A stretch of DNA of 32,477 bases from Clostridiales bacterium (GCA_022508465.1 JAFLVB010000011.1:1-32477), one strand, 5' to 3'. Shown: positions 20,923 through 28,512, numbered from the stretch's first letter. Made by a program: numbers and translations. Notes: generated from the sequence alone by a model not told the origin.

Positions 20923-21013
20923 TAGCGTCTGAAACTAGCGCGTCTGCCCTCAGCCGAGCAATGCTTGCATTGCGACCGCCACGAGCCAACGGCGAGTATT
21001 CCGCCACCTTCGC
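20923..21013 (-). pseudogene. 5' half of tRNA-Leu(CAG) interrupted by a 49-bp insert
   Basis: Minus strand 21013-20998 is GCGAAGGTGGCGGAAT, identical to tRNA-Leu positions 1-16; 20997-20949 is an insert; 20948-20923 resumes with the D-arm 3' part and complete anticodon arm, identical to the intact gene, then homology stops at the variable region. Removing the insert would leave 42 nt identical to the first half of the neighbouring tRNA. It starts 10 bp after the amidohydrolase stop codon. Confidence 0.75.
20949..20997 (-). repeat. 49-bp insert in the tRNA-Leu half copy
   Basis: On the minus strand it starts ACTCGCC and ends GGCTGAG, which can pair with one bulge, and contains the stem GCAATGC/GCATTGC. 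The 40-bp insert at 20567-20606 also starts ACTC and ends CTGAG, shares TCGTGG-like and CTCG(A/G)CTGAG stretches, and lies at the same tRNA position, just 5' of the conserved D-loop GG. Clearly related, not identical. Confidence 0.65.
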
Positions 21014-21023
21014 ATAAAATCAT

Positions 21024-21806
21024 CTATATGCCTAAAAGTCGTTTGGCATTACCCGACAGAATATCATCCAAGTACGGAGTATTTAGCTGCCTTGTGTTTT
21101 TAAGCTCAATTTGAGCATTCGTCCAGGGACCATCTGTACCAAACAGCAGCTTTTTGTTGTCGTGATTGTTAATCACAAAGTCGATTTGCTCTTTTGTCAA
21201 GAACATAAACGCAAACGAAGTATCGAGGTAAACGTCCTGCCCTATCAAAAGTTTAAAGCATTCATCCCAGAGATCCCAGCCGCCGAGGTGAGCAAACACA
21301 AGTTTTGCGCCCTTAAAATCCTCATAGACCTGTCTAAGTAACCTGGGGTTAGAATTGTCGCCCGGTACCATAAGGTCATGCCCGCCGTGAAACAGCATAA
21401 TCATATCGTGCTTTGCGCCGAGCTCATAAGCCTTGTATGCGGCTTTGCTCGTTAGCTCGCAGCGTTGGTAATATGGGTGGAATTTTAAGCCCTTAATGCC
21501 ATGCTCACGCAGTCTTTTGATTTCGCCTTCGATATCGGCATAATCGGGATGAACAGAACCGAAAGGAATAAGCTGAGGGTAGCTTAGCAAATCGATTGCA
21601 TAATCGTTGACCGCCCTAACAGACATAGAAGTGTTGGCAATGTTGAGAACCACCGAGTAGTCTATGCCGTTTTTAGTCATACTGCCAATAAGTCCATCCG
21701 CAGTACCGTCGTAGTATGGACCGTATGGCGAACCCGGAGGGATAAGCGAAGTCGCTTTTTTTGCAAGCAACGGCTTGTAGCAATGTGTATGAAAGTCAAC
21801 GACCAT
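21024..21806 (-). CDS. Amidohydrolase-2 family metal-dependent hydrolase/decarboxylase
   Basis: 260 residues from the ATG at 21806. The TIM-barrel metal motif HTH is at residues 6-8 (MVVDFHTHCYK), followed by GLKFHPYYQ, LFHGGHD, FAHLGGWD and the C-terminal FGTDGPW with the metal-binding Asp, all as in the amidohydrolase-related family (PF04909). Members hydrolyse C-N or C-O bonds or decarboxylate aromatic acids, so the exact reaction is open. An upstream in-frame extension to 21842 is rejected because it would contain the promoter. The mRNA appears leaderless: the -10 ends 7 nt before the ATG and there is no ribosome site. It is divergent from the dehydrogenase-like gene, possibly the same pathway. 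Confidence 0.85.
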   Translation of the reverse strand: MVVDFHTHCYKPLLAKKATSLIPPGSPYGPYYDGTADGLIGSMTKNGIDYSVVLNIANTSMSVRAVNDYAIDLLSYPQLIPFGSVHPDYADIEGEIKRLREHGIKGLKFHPYYQRCELTSKAAYKAYELGAKHDMIMLFHGGHDLMVPGDNSNPRLLRQVYEDFKGAKLVFAHLGGWDLWDECFKLLIGQDVYLDTSFAFMFLTKEQIDFVINNHDNKKLLFGTDGPWTNAQIELKNTRQLNTPYLDDILSGNAKRLLGI

Positions 21807-21813
21807 ACTCAAG

Positions 21814-21842
21814 ATTATACTATTTGAATAATCGTTTGTCAA
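21814..21842 (-). promoter_or_regulatory. Consensus promoter of the amidohydrolase gene
   Basis: Minus strand TTGACA (21842-21837), 17-nt spacer, TATAAT (21819-21814), perfect at every consensus base. The expected start lies at or next to the ATG at 21806. Confidence 0.9.
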
Positions 21843-21848
21843 ACGATT
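21830..21848. promoter_or_regulatory. Perfect 9-1-9 palindrome over the -35 box (candidate operator)
   Basis: AATCGTTTG (21830-21838) and CAAACGATT (21840-21848) are exact reverse complements around one base and include the TTGACA. A bound repressor would block this otherwise maximal promoter. Confidence 0.65.
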
Positions 21849-21903
21849 TTGGGCGAAAAAGAAGTTGTTTTGTAAATGTATCTATAGACAAATAAAGCAC
21901 CAC

Positions 21904-21920
21904 TTAAATAATTTATTTAA
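21904..21920. promoter_or_regulatory. 8-1-8 AT palindrome between the divergent genes
   Basis: TTAAATAA and TTATTTAA (21904-21911 and 21913-21920) are exact reverse complements around one base, just upstream of the dehydrogenase promoter. AT-only, so chance is more likely than for the other palindrome. Confidence 0.35.
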
Positions 21921-21945
21921 AACACTATCCATTATCTAAAATTTG

Positions 21946-21954
21946 TGATATACT
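21946..21954 (+). promoter_or_regulatory. Extended -10 promoter of the dehydrogenase-like gene
   Basis: TGATATACT (TGn plus TATACT) with a poor -35; the transcript would begin near 21961, with AAGGAG before the ATG at 21985. Confidence 0.6.
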
Positions 21955-21984
21955 TATAGCGTAAATTAACTCAAGGAGAAGCGT

Positions 21985-22866
21985 ATGTTTAATAAAATTG
22001 TAATTATTGAGCCTGTTTACATAAGCGAAAGCGGATTAGCCGAGCTGAAAAAGTATTGTAATGCACTTGAGGTTTATGATACTGCGCCTCAAAGCGAAGA
22101 GCAAATTATTGAGCGAATTAAGGATGCCGATTGCGTTTTGGCTGCGCTCAATACAGGCATAAGCAAGAATGTTTTGGACAATTGCCCAAACATAAGATTT
22201 ATTCAGCTTTGCTGCTCTTATTACGGACCCCGTTATTGCAAAACGGATATAGAATATGCTGTAAGTAAGGGCATCAAATTCGCATCACTAACCGACTACG
22301 GCGATAACGGCGTTATCGAATGTGCGATTGCGTCGGTTATAAACTTGCAGCACGGCATTGGCGGCAAAAAGTGGCATAGAGATGCTCATGACCTCACCTC
22401 GCTTAAGGTCGGCGTATTGGGCCTCGGCGATGTGGGCAAAAAAGTGGCTAATGCTTTCCGTTCTTTTGGCGCAAAAGTTTACTATTACAGCAAAACACGC
22501 AAACCTCAACTCGAAAGCGAACTCACCTACCTGCCTCTTGACGAACTGCTCTCTACAGTCGATGTGCTTACAATTCACCTCAACCGCGACGTATGCCTTA
22601 TAGGCGGGGACAAGTTAGAAAAATTCGGAAACGGCAAAATCCTTATCAACAGCTCTATCGGTCGCTGCTACGAACTTGAAAGCTTAAAAAAGTGGCTGAG
22701 TGGCGAAAACAATTACTATGTGTGCGATAAATTAAGCCTCAATGACGACTACAACTTGCTCAATTACGATAACGTAATATATGTCGACCATGGCTGCGGC
22801 GTAACTGTAGAGGCTTTGGAGCGCGCCTCCGACCAAATTGTATCTTATATAAAATCCAATTGTTAA
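21985..22866 (+). CDS. D-isomer-specific 2-hydroxyacid dehydrogenase-like protein
   Basis: 293 residues, slightly short for the family (~310-330). The Rossmann motif VGVLGLGDVGKKVANAF (residues ~141-157) is clear; the second strand ends YYYSKTRKP, with Ser-Lys-Thr-Arg rather than the usual acidic residue, favouring NADP (inference). The catalytic His is kept (YVDHGCGVTVEALE). The usual Arg of NxxRG is replaced (ILINSSIGRCYE has Ile there, Arg two residues later), and the DVFxxEP Glu position reads DKLSLND, with Asn. So fold and cofactor binding are clear but ordinary hydroxyacid chemistry is doubtful. Ribosome site AAGGAG 6 nt before the ATG. Divergent partner of the amidohydrolase gene; ends at the terminator at 22882. 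Confidence 0.85.
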   Translation: MFNKIVIIEPVYISESGLAELKKYCNALEVYDTAPQSEEQIIERIKDADCVLAALNTGISKNVLDNCPNIRFIQLCCSYYGPRYCKTDIEYAVSKGIKFASLTDYGDNGVIECAIASVINLQHGIGGKKWHRDAHDLTSLKVGVLGLGDVGKKVANAFRSFGAKVYYYSKTRKPQLESELTYLPLDELLSTVDVLTIHLNRDVCLIGGDKLEKFGNGKILINSSIGRCYELESLKKWLSGENNYYVCDKLSLNDDYNLLNYDNVIYVDHGCGVTVEALERASDQIVSYIKSNC

Positions 22867-22881
22867 AATAAATACAACGTA

Positions 22882-22908
22882 AAAAAAGAGGCCATAAGCC
22901 TCTTTTTT
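22882..22908. terminator. Bidirectional terminator between the dehydrogenase-like gene and thiC
   Basis: Perfect 11-bp stem AAAAAAGAGGC/GCCTCTTTTTT with a 5-nt loop. It ends both converging transcripts, including the thi operon. Confidence 0.9.
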
Positions 22909-22926
22909 GTATAGTTAATTTTTGTT

Positions 22927-24240
22927 TTATTTTTCGGTGCAGAATTCTACTTTTTTGCCTTCGAGGATCATGTTGGTCGTCCTTACTGCGCACATCTTGC
23001 CGCACATCGAGCAGGTGTGTCTGTCTGCCGGCGGAGCACTCTCAAAGTATCTCTTTGCCTTTTCGGGGTCGAGCGCAACCTTGAACATCTCGTCCCAATC
23101 GACAACGTGGCGCGCGTCAGCCATAGCGTTGTCTCTATCACGCGAGTGAGGCACTCCCTTAGCAATATCTGCGGCGTGAGCTGCTATACGGCTTGCGATT
23201 ATGCCCTCTTTTACGTCGTCAAGATCGGGCAGGCGCAAATGCTCGGCAGGCGTCACATAACACAAAAAGTCCGCTCCGTTTGCCGCTGCGATCGCCCCAC
23301 CTATCGCACCCGTAATATGGTCGTAGCCGGGCGCAATGTCAGTTACAAGAGGTCCGAGCACATAGAACGGCGCATTGTGGCAAATTCGCTTTTGGAGCTG
23401 CATATTTGCGGCGATTTCATTCATTGCCATGTGTCCGGGGCCCTCAACCATAACCTGAACGTCCTTAGCCCAAGCACGCTCGGTAAGCGCACCAAGCTCT
23501 ATAAGCTCGGAAATCTGTCCGCCGTCTGTCGAGTCGTCTATGCAACCCGGGCGCAGAGCGTCGCCGAGACTGATTGTCACATCGTACTCTCTTAAAATTT
23601 CAAGCACCTCGTCGTAATGCTCATAGAACGGGTTTTCGTTACCCGTCATCATCATCCAGGCAAAGAGCAGCGAGCCGCCGCGCGACACAATGTTCATCTT
23701 ACGCTTGTCGCGCATAAACGCCTCCACGGCACGACGATTGATACCTGCGTGAATTGTCATAAAATCAACGCCTTCCTCTGCATGAGCGCGAACGACACGC
23801 AAAAAGTCCTCTGCGGTGATTTCAAGGAGATCCTTTTCGAGATAGCCGATAGCGTCGTACATGGGTACGGTGCCGATCATAGCCGGCGACTTTGCGATTA
23901 GCTCGCGGCGGAAGGTGTTGGTCTTGCCGTAGTTACTCAAATCCATAATAGCCTCGGCGCCGAACTTTATCGCCATATCCACCTTTTGCATTTCGACATC
24001 GTAATTCTTGCAGTCGCCCGATATTCCAAGATTGACATTGATCTTGGTGCGAAGTCCCATGCCGATACCCTCGGCGGAAATCGATTTATGATTGACGTTG
24101 CACGGGATAGCAACTACACCCTTTGCAACATAGTCACGGAGTTTTTCGACATCCATGTACTCTTTTTTTGCGACAAGCTCCATTTCGGGAGTGATGATTC
24201 CCTTTTTAGCAGCTTCCATCTGCGTCTTATAATTTCTCAT
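22927..24240 (-). CDS. thiC: Phosphomethylpyrimidine synthase
   Basis: 437 residues, the short form found in Clostridia and archaea. ThiC is a radical SAM enzyme that rearranges aminoimidazole ribotide into hydroxymethylpyrimidine phosphate. Visible: [16 protein letters not shown], the core [55 protein letters not shown] and the C-terminal cluster CSMCGKMC (Cys410, 413, 417), CX2CX3C rather than the CX2CX4C of E. coli-type enzymes. The ATG at 24240 has AAGGAG 7 nt upstream and follows thiE by 24 bp; last gene of the thi operon. Confidence 0.97.
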   Translation of the reverse strand: MRNYKTQMEAAKKGIITPEMELVAKKEYMDVEKLRDYVAKGVVAIPCNVNHKSISAEGIGMGLRTKINVNLGISGDCKNYDVEMQKVDMAIKFGAEAIMDLSNYGKTNTFRRELIAKSPAMIGTVPMYDAIGYLEKDLLEITAEDFLRVVRAHAEEGVDFMTIHAGINRRAVEAFMRDKRKMNIVSRGGSLLFAWMMMTGNENPFYEHYDEVLEILREYDVTISLGDALRPGCIDDSTDGGQISELIELGALTERAWAKDVQVMVEGPGHMAMNEIAANMQLQKRICHNAPFYVLGPLVTDIAPGYDHITGAIGGAIAAANGADFLCYVTPAEHLRLPDLDDVKEGIIASRIAAHAADIAKGVPHSRDRDNAMADARHVVDWDEMFKVALDPEKAKRYFESAPPADRHTCSMCGKMCAVRTTNMILEGKKVEFCTEK

Positions 24241-24264
24241 AATATGCTCCTTATATTAATTATC

Positions 24265-24861
24265 TTATTTAATTTCGCCGCTAAGCGAATTGTTTAGCTG
24301 ATTAAAAAACTGGGTTACGTCCCCACTCATTGCGCCGCTCATCACGCATGCTCCGGCTGCCCCCGAATGAGCTACCCGCCTTACGTTTGATGCGTTTATC
24401 CCGCCTATCGCATACACGGGTATTGAAACAGCATTACATACCGAGTGTAAAAATTCTATTCCGCGTCCCGGCAAATCCTTTTTGCAGTCGGTTTCAAAAA
24501 TATGCCCCGCCGTTATGTAGCTACATCCAAGCCTCTCTGCCTCGACTGCCTCGTCTACCGAATGGCACGACGCGCCGAATCTCAAGCCGCTTTTATCCAA
24601 ACTGCGTAATAGTGGCATTGGCATATGCACAGGTGCACCAAGCTCCCTTGCTACTTGCGCATATGTGTGCAATATGCATCGCACATTGTGCCGACTGCAA
24701 ACTTCCATAACCGATATTGCAAGCGATTTGTATTCGTTTTCAGGCAAATCTTTTTCGCGCAATATGATTGCATTAGGACCGGCGCAAGCGACTTTTTCTA
24801 TGCGGGTAAGGAAATCTTCGTTACATAGCTTACGATTGGTTACACATAAAATATCAAACAT
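24265..24861 (-). CDS. ThiE/TenI-family protein, thiamin phosphate synthase or thiazole tautomerase
   Basis: 198 residues with the TIM-barrel pattern of the ThiE/TenI family: ILREKDLPENEY, FGASCHSVDEAVEAERLG, the phosphate-binding YAIGGINASNV and GACVMSGAM. The block GHIFETDCKKDLPGRG is very like B. subtilis TenI (thiazole tautomerase), and the ThiE region INDRVDLA is replaced by CILHTYAQVARELG. So TenI-like chemistry (aromatising the ThiG product) is at least as likely as coupling pyrimidine and thiazole. If it is TenI, a true ThiE must be encoded elsewhere. Its ATG overlaps the last codons of thiH by 8 bp, showing tight coupling. Confidence 0.85.
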   Translation of the reverse strand: MFDILCVTNRKLCNEDFLTRIEKVACAGPNAIILREKDLPENEYKSLAISVMEVCSRHNVRCILHTYAQVARELGAPVHMPMPLLRSLDKSGLRFGASCHSVDEAVEAERLGCSYITAGHIFETDCKKDLPGRGIEFLHSVCNAVSIPVYAIGGINASNVRRVAHSGAAGACVMSGAMSGDVTQFFNQLNNSLSGEIK

Positions 24862-26107
24862 AAATATAGTCGTTTAGCACGGGCTGCAAGCCCTCGTCCG
24901 AAATATCGTCATACACCTTTTTCAAACTGCGGTTGTCGTCAATTTCAAACTGCTCGTCGCCCTGAGTACCGCCATTATCCTTGCCGCTATACTTGCTTTC
25001 GTGGTCGCCGATGCCCGTCGACACTCCCGCCGAAATCTTGGTAGCGGCAATCTTGACTATGCCGTTACGGAAGGATGCGCTTTCGCGCGACGACACCGTT
25101 ATGCCCACAAAGGGCAAAAAGATACGATATGCGCAAATTATTTGACAAAGCTGCTTTTCGTGCACATCGAGCGGATTGATTTTGTCGTTATTGATTATAG
25201 GTCTGAGCCTCGGACACGACAGCGACATCTCGGCGTGAGGGTATTTACGCTGCAAAAAGTAGACATGGAGTGCGCTTGCAAGTGCATCCTTGCGGAAATC
25301 GGCAAGTCCCAATAGTGCCGAAAAAGCAACGCCACGCATTCCCGCTTTTAACGCACGTTCCTGCGCGTCAAAGCGATACGGCCATATCCTTTTATGCCCA
25401 AACAGGTGTAATTTTTCGTACTTTTCGGTGTCATATGTCTCTTGAAAGACCGTGACATAGTCGGCGCCGCATTCGTGCAAATAGGCATATTCGTCGGTGT
25501 TGACCGGGTAAATTTCCAGCCCCACCATGCGAAAATACTTTCTCGCCAGCTTGCACGCCTCGCCTATGTATTTAACATCGCTGTTAGCTCTGCTCTCGCC
25601 TGTAAGGATCAAAATTTCTTCCATGCCGCTCGCCGCGATAATCTTCATTTCGTGCTCTATCTGCTCCATCGTCAGCTTCATTCGCTTAATGTTGTTGTAG
25701 CAGTTAAAGCCGCAATATACGCAATAGTTTTCGCAGTAGTTGGCTATGTAAAGGGGCGTAAACAGATATACGGTGTTGCCAAAATGCTTACTCGTCTCTA
25801 ATCTCGCGCGCTGTGCCATCTCCTCCAAAAAGGGCTGGGCAGCAGGCGAAAGAAGCGCCTTAAAGTCTTCTATCGAGATTGCGTCATGCTCGAGCGCGGC
25901 TTTTACGTCCTTAGCCGTGTACTTATTGTAGTCGTACGAGCTCATATGCGCCATGACCTTTTCGCACACGTCCGACTCTATCTTCTCCATGCCCGGCATG
26001 TATTCCATATGATTACTACGGAACGACGGCTCGGTTTCCAGCTTATGCTTGACCTTTAGCGCCTCGGGCGAAAGATGATTTGAGTCTACAAAAAAGCGAT
26101 TTTCCAT
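24854..26107 (-). CDS. thiH: 2-iminoacetate synthase
   Basis: 417 residues, longer than the ~375 of E. coli ThiH. ThiH is a radical SAM enzyme that cleaves tyrosine to dehydroglycine for the thiazole. The [4Fe-4S] motif CENYCVYC is at Cys125, 129 and 132; FGNTVYLFTPLYIANYC before it and ILILTGESRANSDVKYIGEA after it are typical. The start at 26107 (MENRFFVDSN) is preferred over longer in-frame starts, which would overlap thiG; AGGGG lies 8 nt before it and the gap to thiG is 10 bp. Use of ThiH, not ThiO, indicates an anaerobic route. Confidence 0.95.
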   Translation of the reverse strand: MENRFFVDSNHLSPEALKVKHKLETEPSFRSNHMEYMPGMEKIESDVCEKVMAHMSSYDYNKYTAKDVKAALEHDAISIEDFKALLSPAAQPFLEEMAQRARLETSKHFGNTVYLFTPLYIANYCENYCVYCGFNCYNNIKRMKLTMEQIEHEMKIIAASGMEEILILTGESRANSDVKYIGEACKLARKYFRMVGLEIYPVNTDEYAYLHECGADYVTVFQETYDTEKYEKLHLFGHKRIWPYRFDAQERALKAGMRGVAFSALLGLADFRKDALASALHVYFLQRKYPHAEMSLSCPRLRPIINNDKINPLDVHEKQLCQIICAYRIFLPFVGITVSSRESASFRNGIVKIAATKISAGVSTGIGDHESKYSGKDNGGTQGDEQFEIDDNRSLKKVYDDISDEGLQPVLNDYIYV

Positions 26108-26117
26108 ACCCATTCCC

Positions 26118-26888
26118 CTAATCTTGCAAAAATCCCGTGAGCGGGTCGGACGCCGATGCTCCACGCGTAAGCACTCTGCCAAGGCCGGACAGGTATGCCT
26201 TACGTCCCGCCTCTATCGCCTGTCTGAACGCCGATGCCATAAGCGGCAGATCGCCTGCCGTAGCAAGAGCGGTGTTTGCCATAATAGCGGCAGCACCCAT
26301 CTCCATAGCCTCGCACGCCTGCGACGGTCTGCCTATGCCCGCATCAACAATGATAGGCAGGTCGATTTCGTCTATAAGTATCTGAATAAAGTCGCGAGTC
26401 GCAAGCCCCTTGTTTGAGCCTATGGGAGCGGCGAGCGGCATAACGGCAGCCGCACCAGCATTTACAAGGTCACGAGCGGTGTTAAGGTCGGGATACATAT
26501 ACGGCATAACGACAAAACCGTCACGAGCAAGAATTTCTGTTGCGCGTATCGTTTCGGCGTTGTCGGGAAGCAAATACTTGGTATCCCTCATTATCTCGAT
26601 CTTAACGAAGTTACCACACCCCAGTTCACGCGCAAGACGTGCTATGCGCACCGCCTCTTCCGCATTCCTCGCCCCGCTCGTATTGGGTAGCAAGGTTACT
26701 CCCTTGGGGATGAAGTCGAGGATGTTCTCCTGCTCTTTGGTGTTTGCACGTCGCACGGCAAGCGTGATGATTTCCGCACCCGCGTCCCTGACCGCCGCCT
26801 CGATAAGGCTAAGCGAATACTTGCCCGAGCCGAGTATAAACCTCGAATTAAACTGGTGCCCGCCTATAATCAATTTGTCATTTTCCAT
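26118..26888 (-). CDS. thiG: Thiazole synthase
   Basis: 256 residues. ThiG condenses dehydroglycine, deoxyxylulose 5-phosphate and the ThiS thiocarboxylate into thiazole phosphate. The Schiff-base Lys is Lys96 in NFVKIEIM; the phosphate-binding parts include LGSGKYSL at the N terminus, [14 protein letters not shown] and the [19 protein letters not shown] block, with IMANTALA after it. Normal length. ATG at 26888 with AAGGAG 8 nt upstream; 24 bp after the rhodanese gene. Confidence 0.97.
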   Translation of the reverse strand: MENDKLIIGGHQFNSRFILGSGKYSLSLIEAAVRDAGAEIITLAVRRANTKEQENILDFIPKGVTLLPNTSGARNAEEAVRIARLARELGCGNFVKIEIMRDTKYLLPDNAETIRATEILARDGFVVMPYMYPDLNTARDLVNAGAAAVMPLAAPIGSNKGLATRDFIQILIDEIDLPIIVDAGIGRPSQACEAMEMGAAAIMANTALATAGDLPLMASAFRQAIEAGRKAYLSGLGRVLTRGASASDPLTGFLQD

Positions 26889-26912
26889 TAGTCTATCTCC
26901 TTATTGTAAAGG

Positions 26913-27200
26913 CTAATGCGATAAGATGTATCGCAAATATTCTCTGTATCCACCCGCAAGATTGCACGCATTATAGCCCTCGTCACAAAGCAATTCGACA
27001 ACCTCGGCGCTGTAATCTCCGACCTGACAAAACACATAAATGTCCTTTGTCTTATCAAGCGAATACAATTGATTAATATTATCCATCGGAATATTGATCG
27101 CACCCGCTATCGTCCCAAGACCATATAAAGTCTTGTCACGCACGTCAATCAATAAATCGTTTTCGCCGCGAACATAGTCGCAAATATCTATCTCTTTCAT
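26913..27200 (-). CDS. Single-domain rhodanese, likely sulfur carrier for thiazole synthesis
   Basis: 95 residues forming one rhodanese domain: LLIDVRDKTLYGLGTIAGAINIP and the active loop FCQVGDYSAE with Cys58, which would hold a persulfide, followed by NLAGGYREYL. Its ATG overlaps the thiF stop (ATGA), so both are translated together. In E. coli the persulfide for ThiS comes from the rhodanese domain of ThiI, and in MOCS3/Uba4 a rhodanese is fused to the E1-like adenylyltransferase. The placement here is the split version of that fusion, so transfer to adenylated ThiS is a well-supported inference; a general sulfurtransferase role is possible. Confidence 0.88.
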   Translation of the reverse strand: MKEIDICDYVRGENDLLIDVRDKTLYGLGTIAGAINIPMDNINQLYSLDKTKDIYVFCQVGDYSAEVVELLCDEGYNACNLAGGYREYLRYILSH

Positions 27201-28015
27201 ACGCCACCACATCCGCAACTTTTAATTTCGTAATCGCTGCGGTTCTCTGCAAGCGATTTTATGGTGGGATTAACTCCGCAAACGGCGCAACCCTCGTCAG
27301 AGTGCGCGAAATTAGTTACCCCCATATGCACATTTAGCCCGTCAAATCGCAAAACCTTACCGACAAGCAGCTGCCCAATACCTAAGAGATACTTGATAGC
27401 CTCAAGTGCCTGAATACTGCCGATAACTCCCGTAACCGCCCCAAGCACTCCTGCCTCTGCGCAAGTAAGCGAATCCTCTGGAACATTCCCAAGCAGACAG
27501 CGCAAACACGGACCTTGTTCCGGCACATATGTCATGACCTGACCGCCAAAGCGCACCACGCCGGCATGGCAATACGGCTTTTTTGACAGTACGCACCCGT
27601 CGTTTATCAAAAACTTGGTTTCAAACCTGTCCGTACAGTCAAGTATAAAATCGTAGTTCTCTATTACGCCTTGAATATTGTCCGCCGTCAATCTCTGCCT
27701 ATGCAGCACCACTTGGACATCGGGATTAAGTTCGCCCACCGCGTGCTCAGCCGAAACCACCTTTTCCTTGCCGACGCTACTCGTCCTATGTATAATCTGT
27801 CGTTGCAAGTTGGATATATCGACAACATCATAGTCGCAAATGCCGATTGTCCCTACTCCTGCGGCGGCAAGATACATAATAGCGCTCGATCCAAGCGCGC
27901 CCGCGCCGATAACCAGCACTTTGGCGCTAAGCAATTTTTTTTGGCCCGATACGCCGACTTCTTTTAGCACAAAGTGACGGGAGTAGCGCTGGGCCTGCTC
28001 TTCAGTTAACTTCAC
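27197..28015 (-). CDS. thiF: ThiF/MoeB-type adenylyltransferase of the ThiS carrier
   Basis: 272 residues from a GTG at 28015 (KLTEEQAQRYSRHFV), 1 nt after the thiS stop; the GGGGGGC over the thiS end may serve as ribosome site. E1-like fold: ATP loop VIGAGALGSSA (Gly37-Gly42), DYDVVDISNLQRQIIH, ILDCTDRFETKFLIND, two zinc Cys pairs CLRC and CAVC. It adenylates the C-terminal Gly of ThiS before sulfur transfer. ThiF and MoeB cannot be separated safely by sequence, but the position between thiS and thiG settles the pathway. The C terminus ends in an unusual SCGCGGV tail. Confidence 0.93.
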   Translation of the reverse strand: MKLTEEQAQRYSRHFVLKEVGVSGQKKLLSAKVLVIGAGALGSSAIMYLAAAGVGTIGICDYDVVDISNLQRQIIHRTSSVGKEKVVSAEHAVGELNPDVQVVLHRQRLTADNIQGVIENYDFILDCTDRFETKFLINDGCVLSKKPYCHAGVVRFGGQVMTYVPEQGPCLRCLLGNVPEDSLTCAEAGVLGAVTGVIGSIQALEAIKYLLGIGQLLVGKVLRFDGLNVHMGVTNFAHSDEGCAVCGVNPTIKSLAENRSDYEIKSCGCGGV

Positions 28016-28016
28016 T

Positions 28017-28211
28017 TTAGCCGCCCCCCACAAAGCTCACTACTTCCAAACAGTCGCCGTCAAACAAAACGACCTCGTTATATTTACTTTTAGGCACGAT
28101 CTCGCCGTTACGCTCAACGGCAATACGACTGAGATTATACTCCGTGCCCGACAAATACTGGGCAATCGTCTTGCCCGCCGCGTCAATATAAGCGCCGTTT
28201 ATCTTTACCAT
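28017..28211 (-). CDS. thiS: Sulfur carrier protein ThiS
   Basis: 64 residues, ubiquitin-like, ending VSFVGGG with the C-terminal Gly-Gly that is adenylated and then thiocarboxylated. Typical features: [10 protein letters not shown] at the start, [15 protein letters not shown] in the middle and [14 protein letters not shown]. The ATG at 28211 has GGAGG 4 nt upstream; an upstream in-frame extension would run through the riboswitch terminator and is rejected. First gene of the thi operon. Confidence 0.94.
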   Translation of the reverse strand: MVKINGAYIDAAGKTIAQYLSGTEYNLSRIAVERNGEIVPKSKYNEVVLFDGDCLEVVSFVGGG

Positions 28212-28222
28212 ACTGCCTCCAT

Positions 28223-28248
28223 AAAAAAATGAGAAGTCCTGACGTCTC
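28223..28248 (-). terminator. Expression-platform terminator of the TPP riboswitch
   Basis: On the minus strand GAGA-C-GT pairs with AC-T-TCTC (28248-28231), followed by ATTTTTTT (28230-28223), directly before the GGAGG of thiS. Fits ligand-induced termination; the short loop makes it modest. Confidence 0.7.
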
Positions 28249-28258
28249 CCCATAAAAT

Positions 28259-28345
28259 CTATAGCCTACGTTGGGATTATCCAAATCAGGTTTAAGGGTC
28301 GAAGGTCAAACCTTCCTCTCAGCCTATATATAAGCTCCCCTGCTA
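28259..28345 (-). promoter_or_regulatory. TPP riboswitch (THI box)
   Basis: The minus strand carries the thiamin-box landmarks in order: GGGGAGC (28340-28334), GGCTGAGAGGA, GACCCTTAAACCTGATTTGG, then GATAATCCCAACGTAGG near 28262. Aptamer for thiamin diphosphate upstream of thiS, shutting the operon when TPP is plentiful. Confidence 0.95.
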
Positions 28346-28371
28346 TTAACTTGAACGATAGTTTACAATAA

Positions 28372-28480
28372 GCAAAAATGCTTGTTTACAAGGGCATTTT
28401 TGCGCAGCCGTCACGGCATTTGCTCGTCCGTTTAGGACGAAAAACCCGTAGGGTTTAAGGGCACACAGCGACCTTGCAAA
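28372..28480 (-). other. Extra structured leader upstream of the TPP riboswitch
   Basis: Within the transcribed leader: GCAAAAATGC/GCATTTTTGC (28372-28403) and, on an alternative fold, TTTGCAAGG (28480-28472) pairing with CCTTGTAAA (28393-28385, one mismatch) as a closing stem around three hairpins, GCCG/CGGC (28407-28417), TCGTCC/GGACGA (28424-28440) and AAACCC/GGGTTT (28442-28456). It resembles in plan the elements at 12305 and 20647 although sequences differ. Confidence 0.55.
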
Positions 28481-28483
28481 TAT

Positions 28484-28512
28484 AGTATACACTTTACCAC
28501 ATAAAAAATCAA
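28484..28512 (-). promoter_or_regulatory. Promoter of the thi operon
   Basis: Minus strand TTGATT (28512-28507), 17-nt spacer, TATACT (28489-28484). The start near 28477 leaves a ~265-nt leader containing the three-arm element and the TPP riboswitch. Confidence 0.72.

Noticed and set aside
20518..21013. Prophage or integrative element attachment site
   Set aside because: Partial tRNA duplication invites this idea, but no integrase, phage or conjugation gene is in the window and the fragments come from the 5' half rather than the 3' end.
21807..21842. Longer amidohydrolase N terminus (MTNDYSN...)
   Set aside because: It would place the start inside the -35 box of a perfect consensus promoter; the HTH metal motif directly follows the ATG at 21806.
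28016..28033. Upstream TTG start for thiF
   Set aside because: It would overlap the thiS Gly-Gly codons; the GTG at 28015 gives the usual ThiF/MoeB length.
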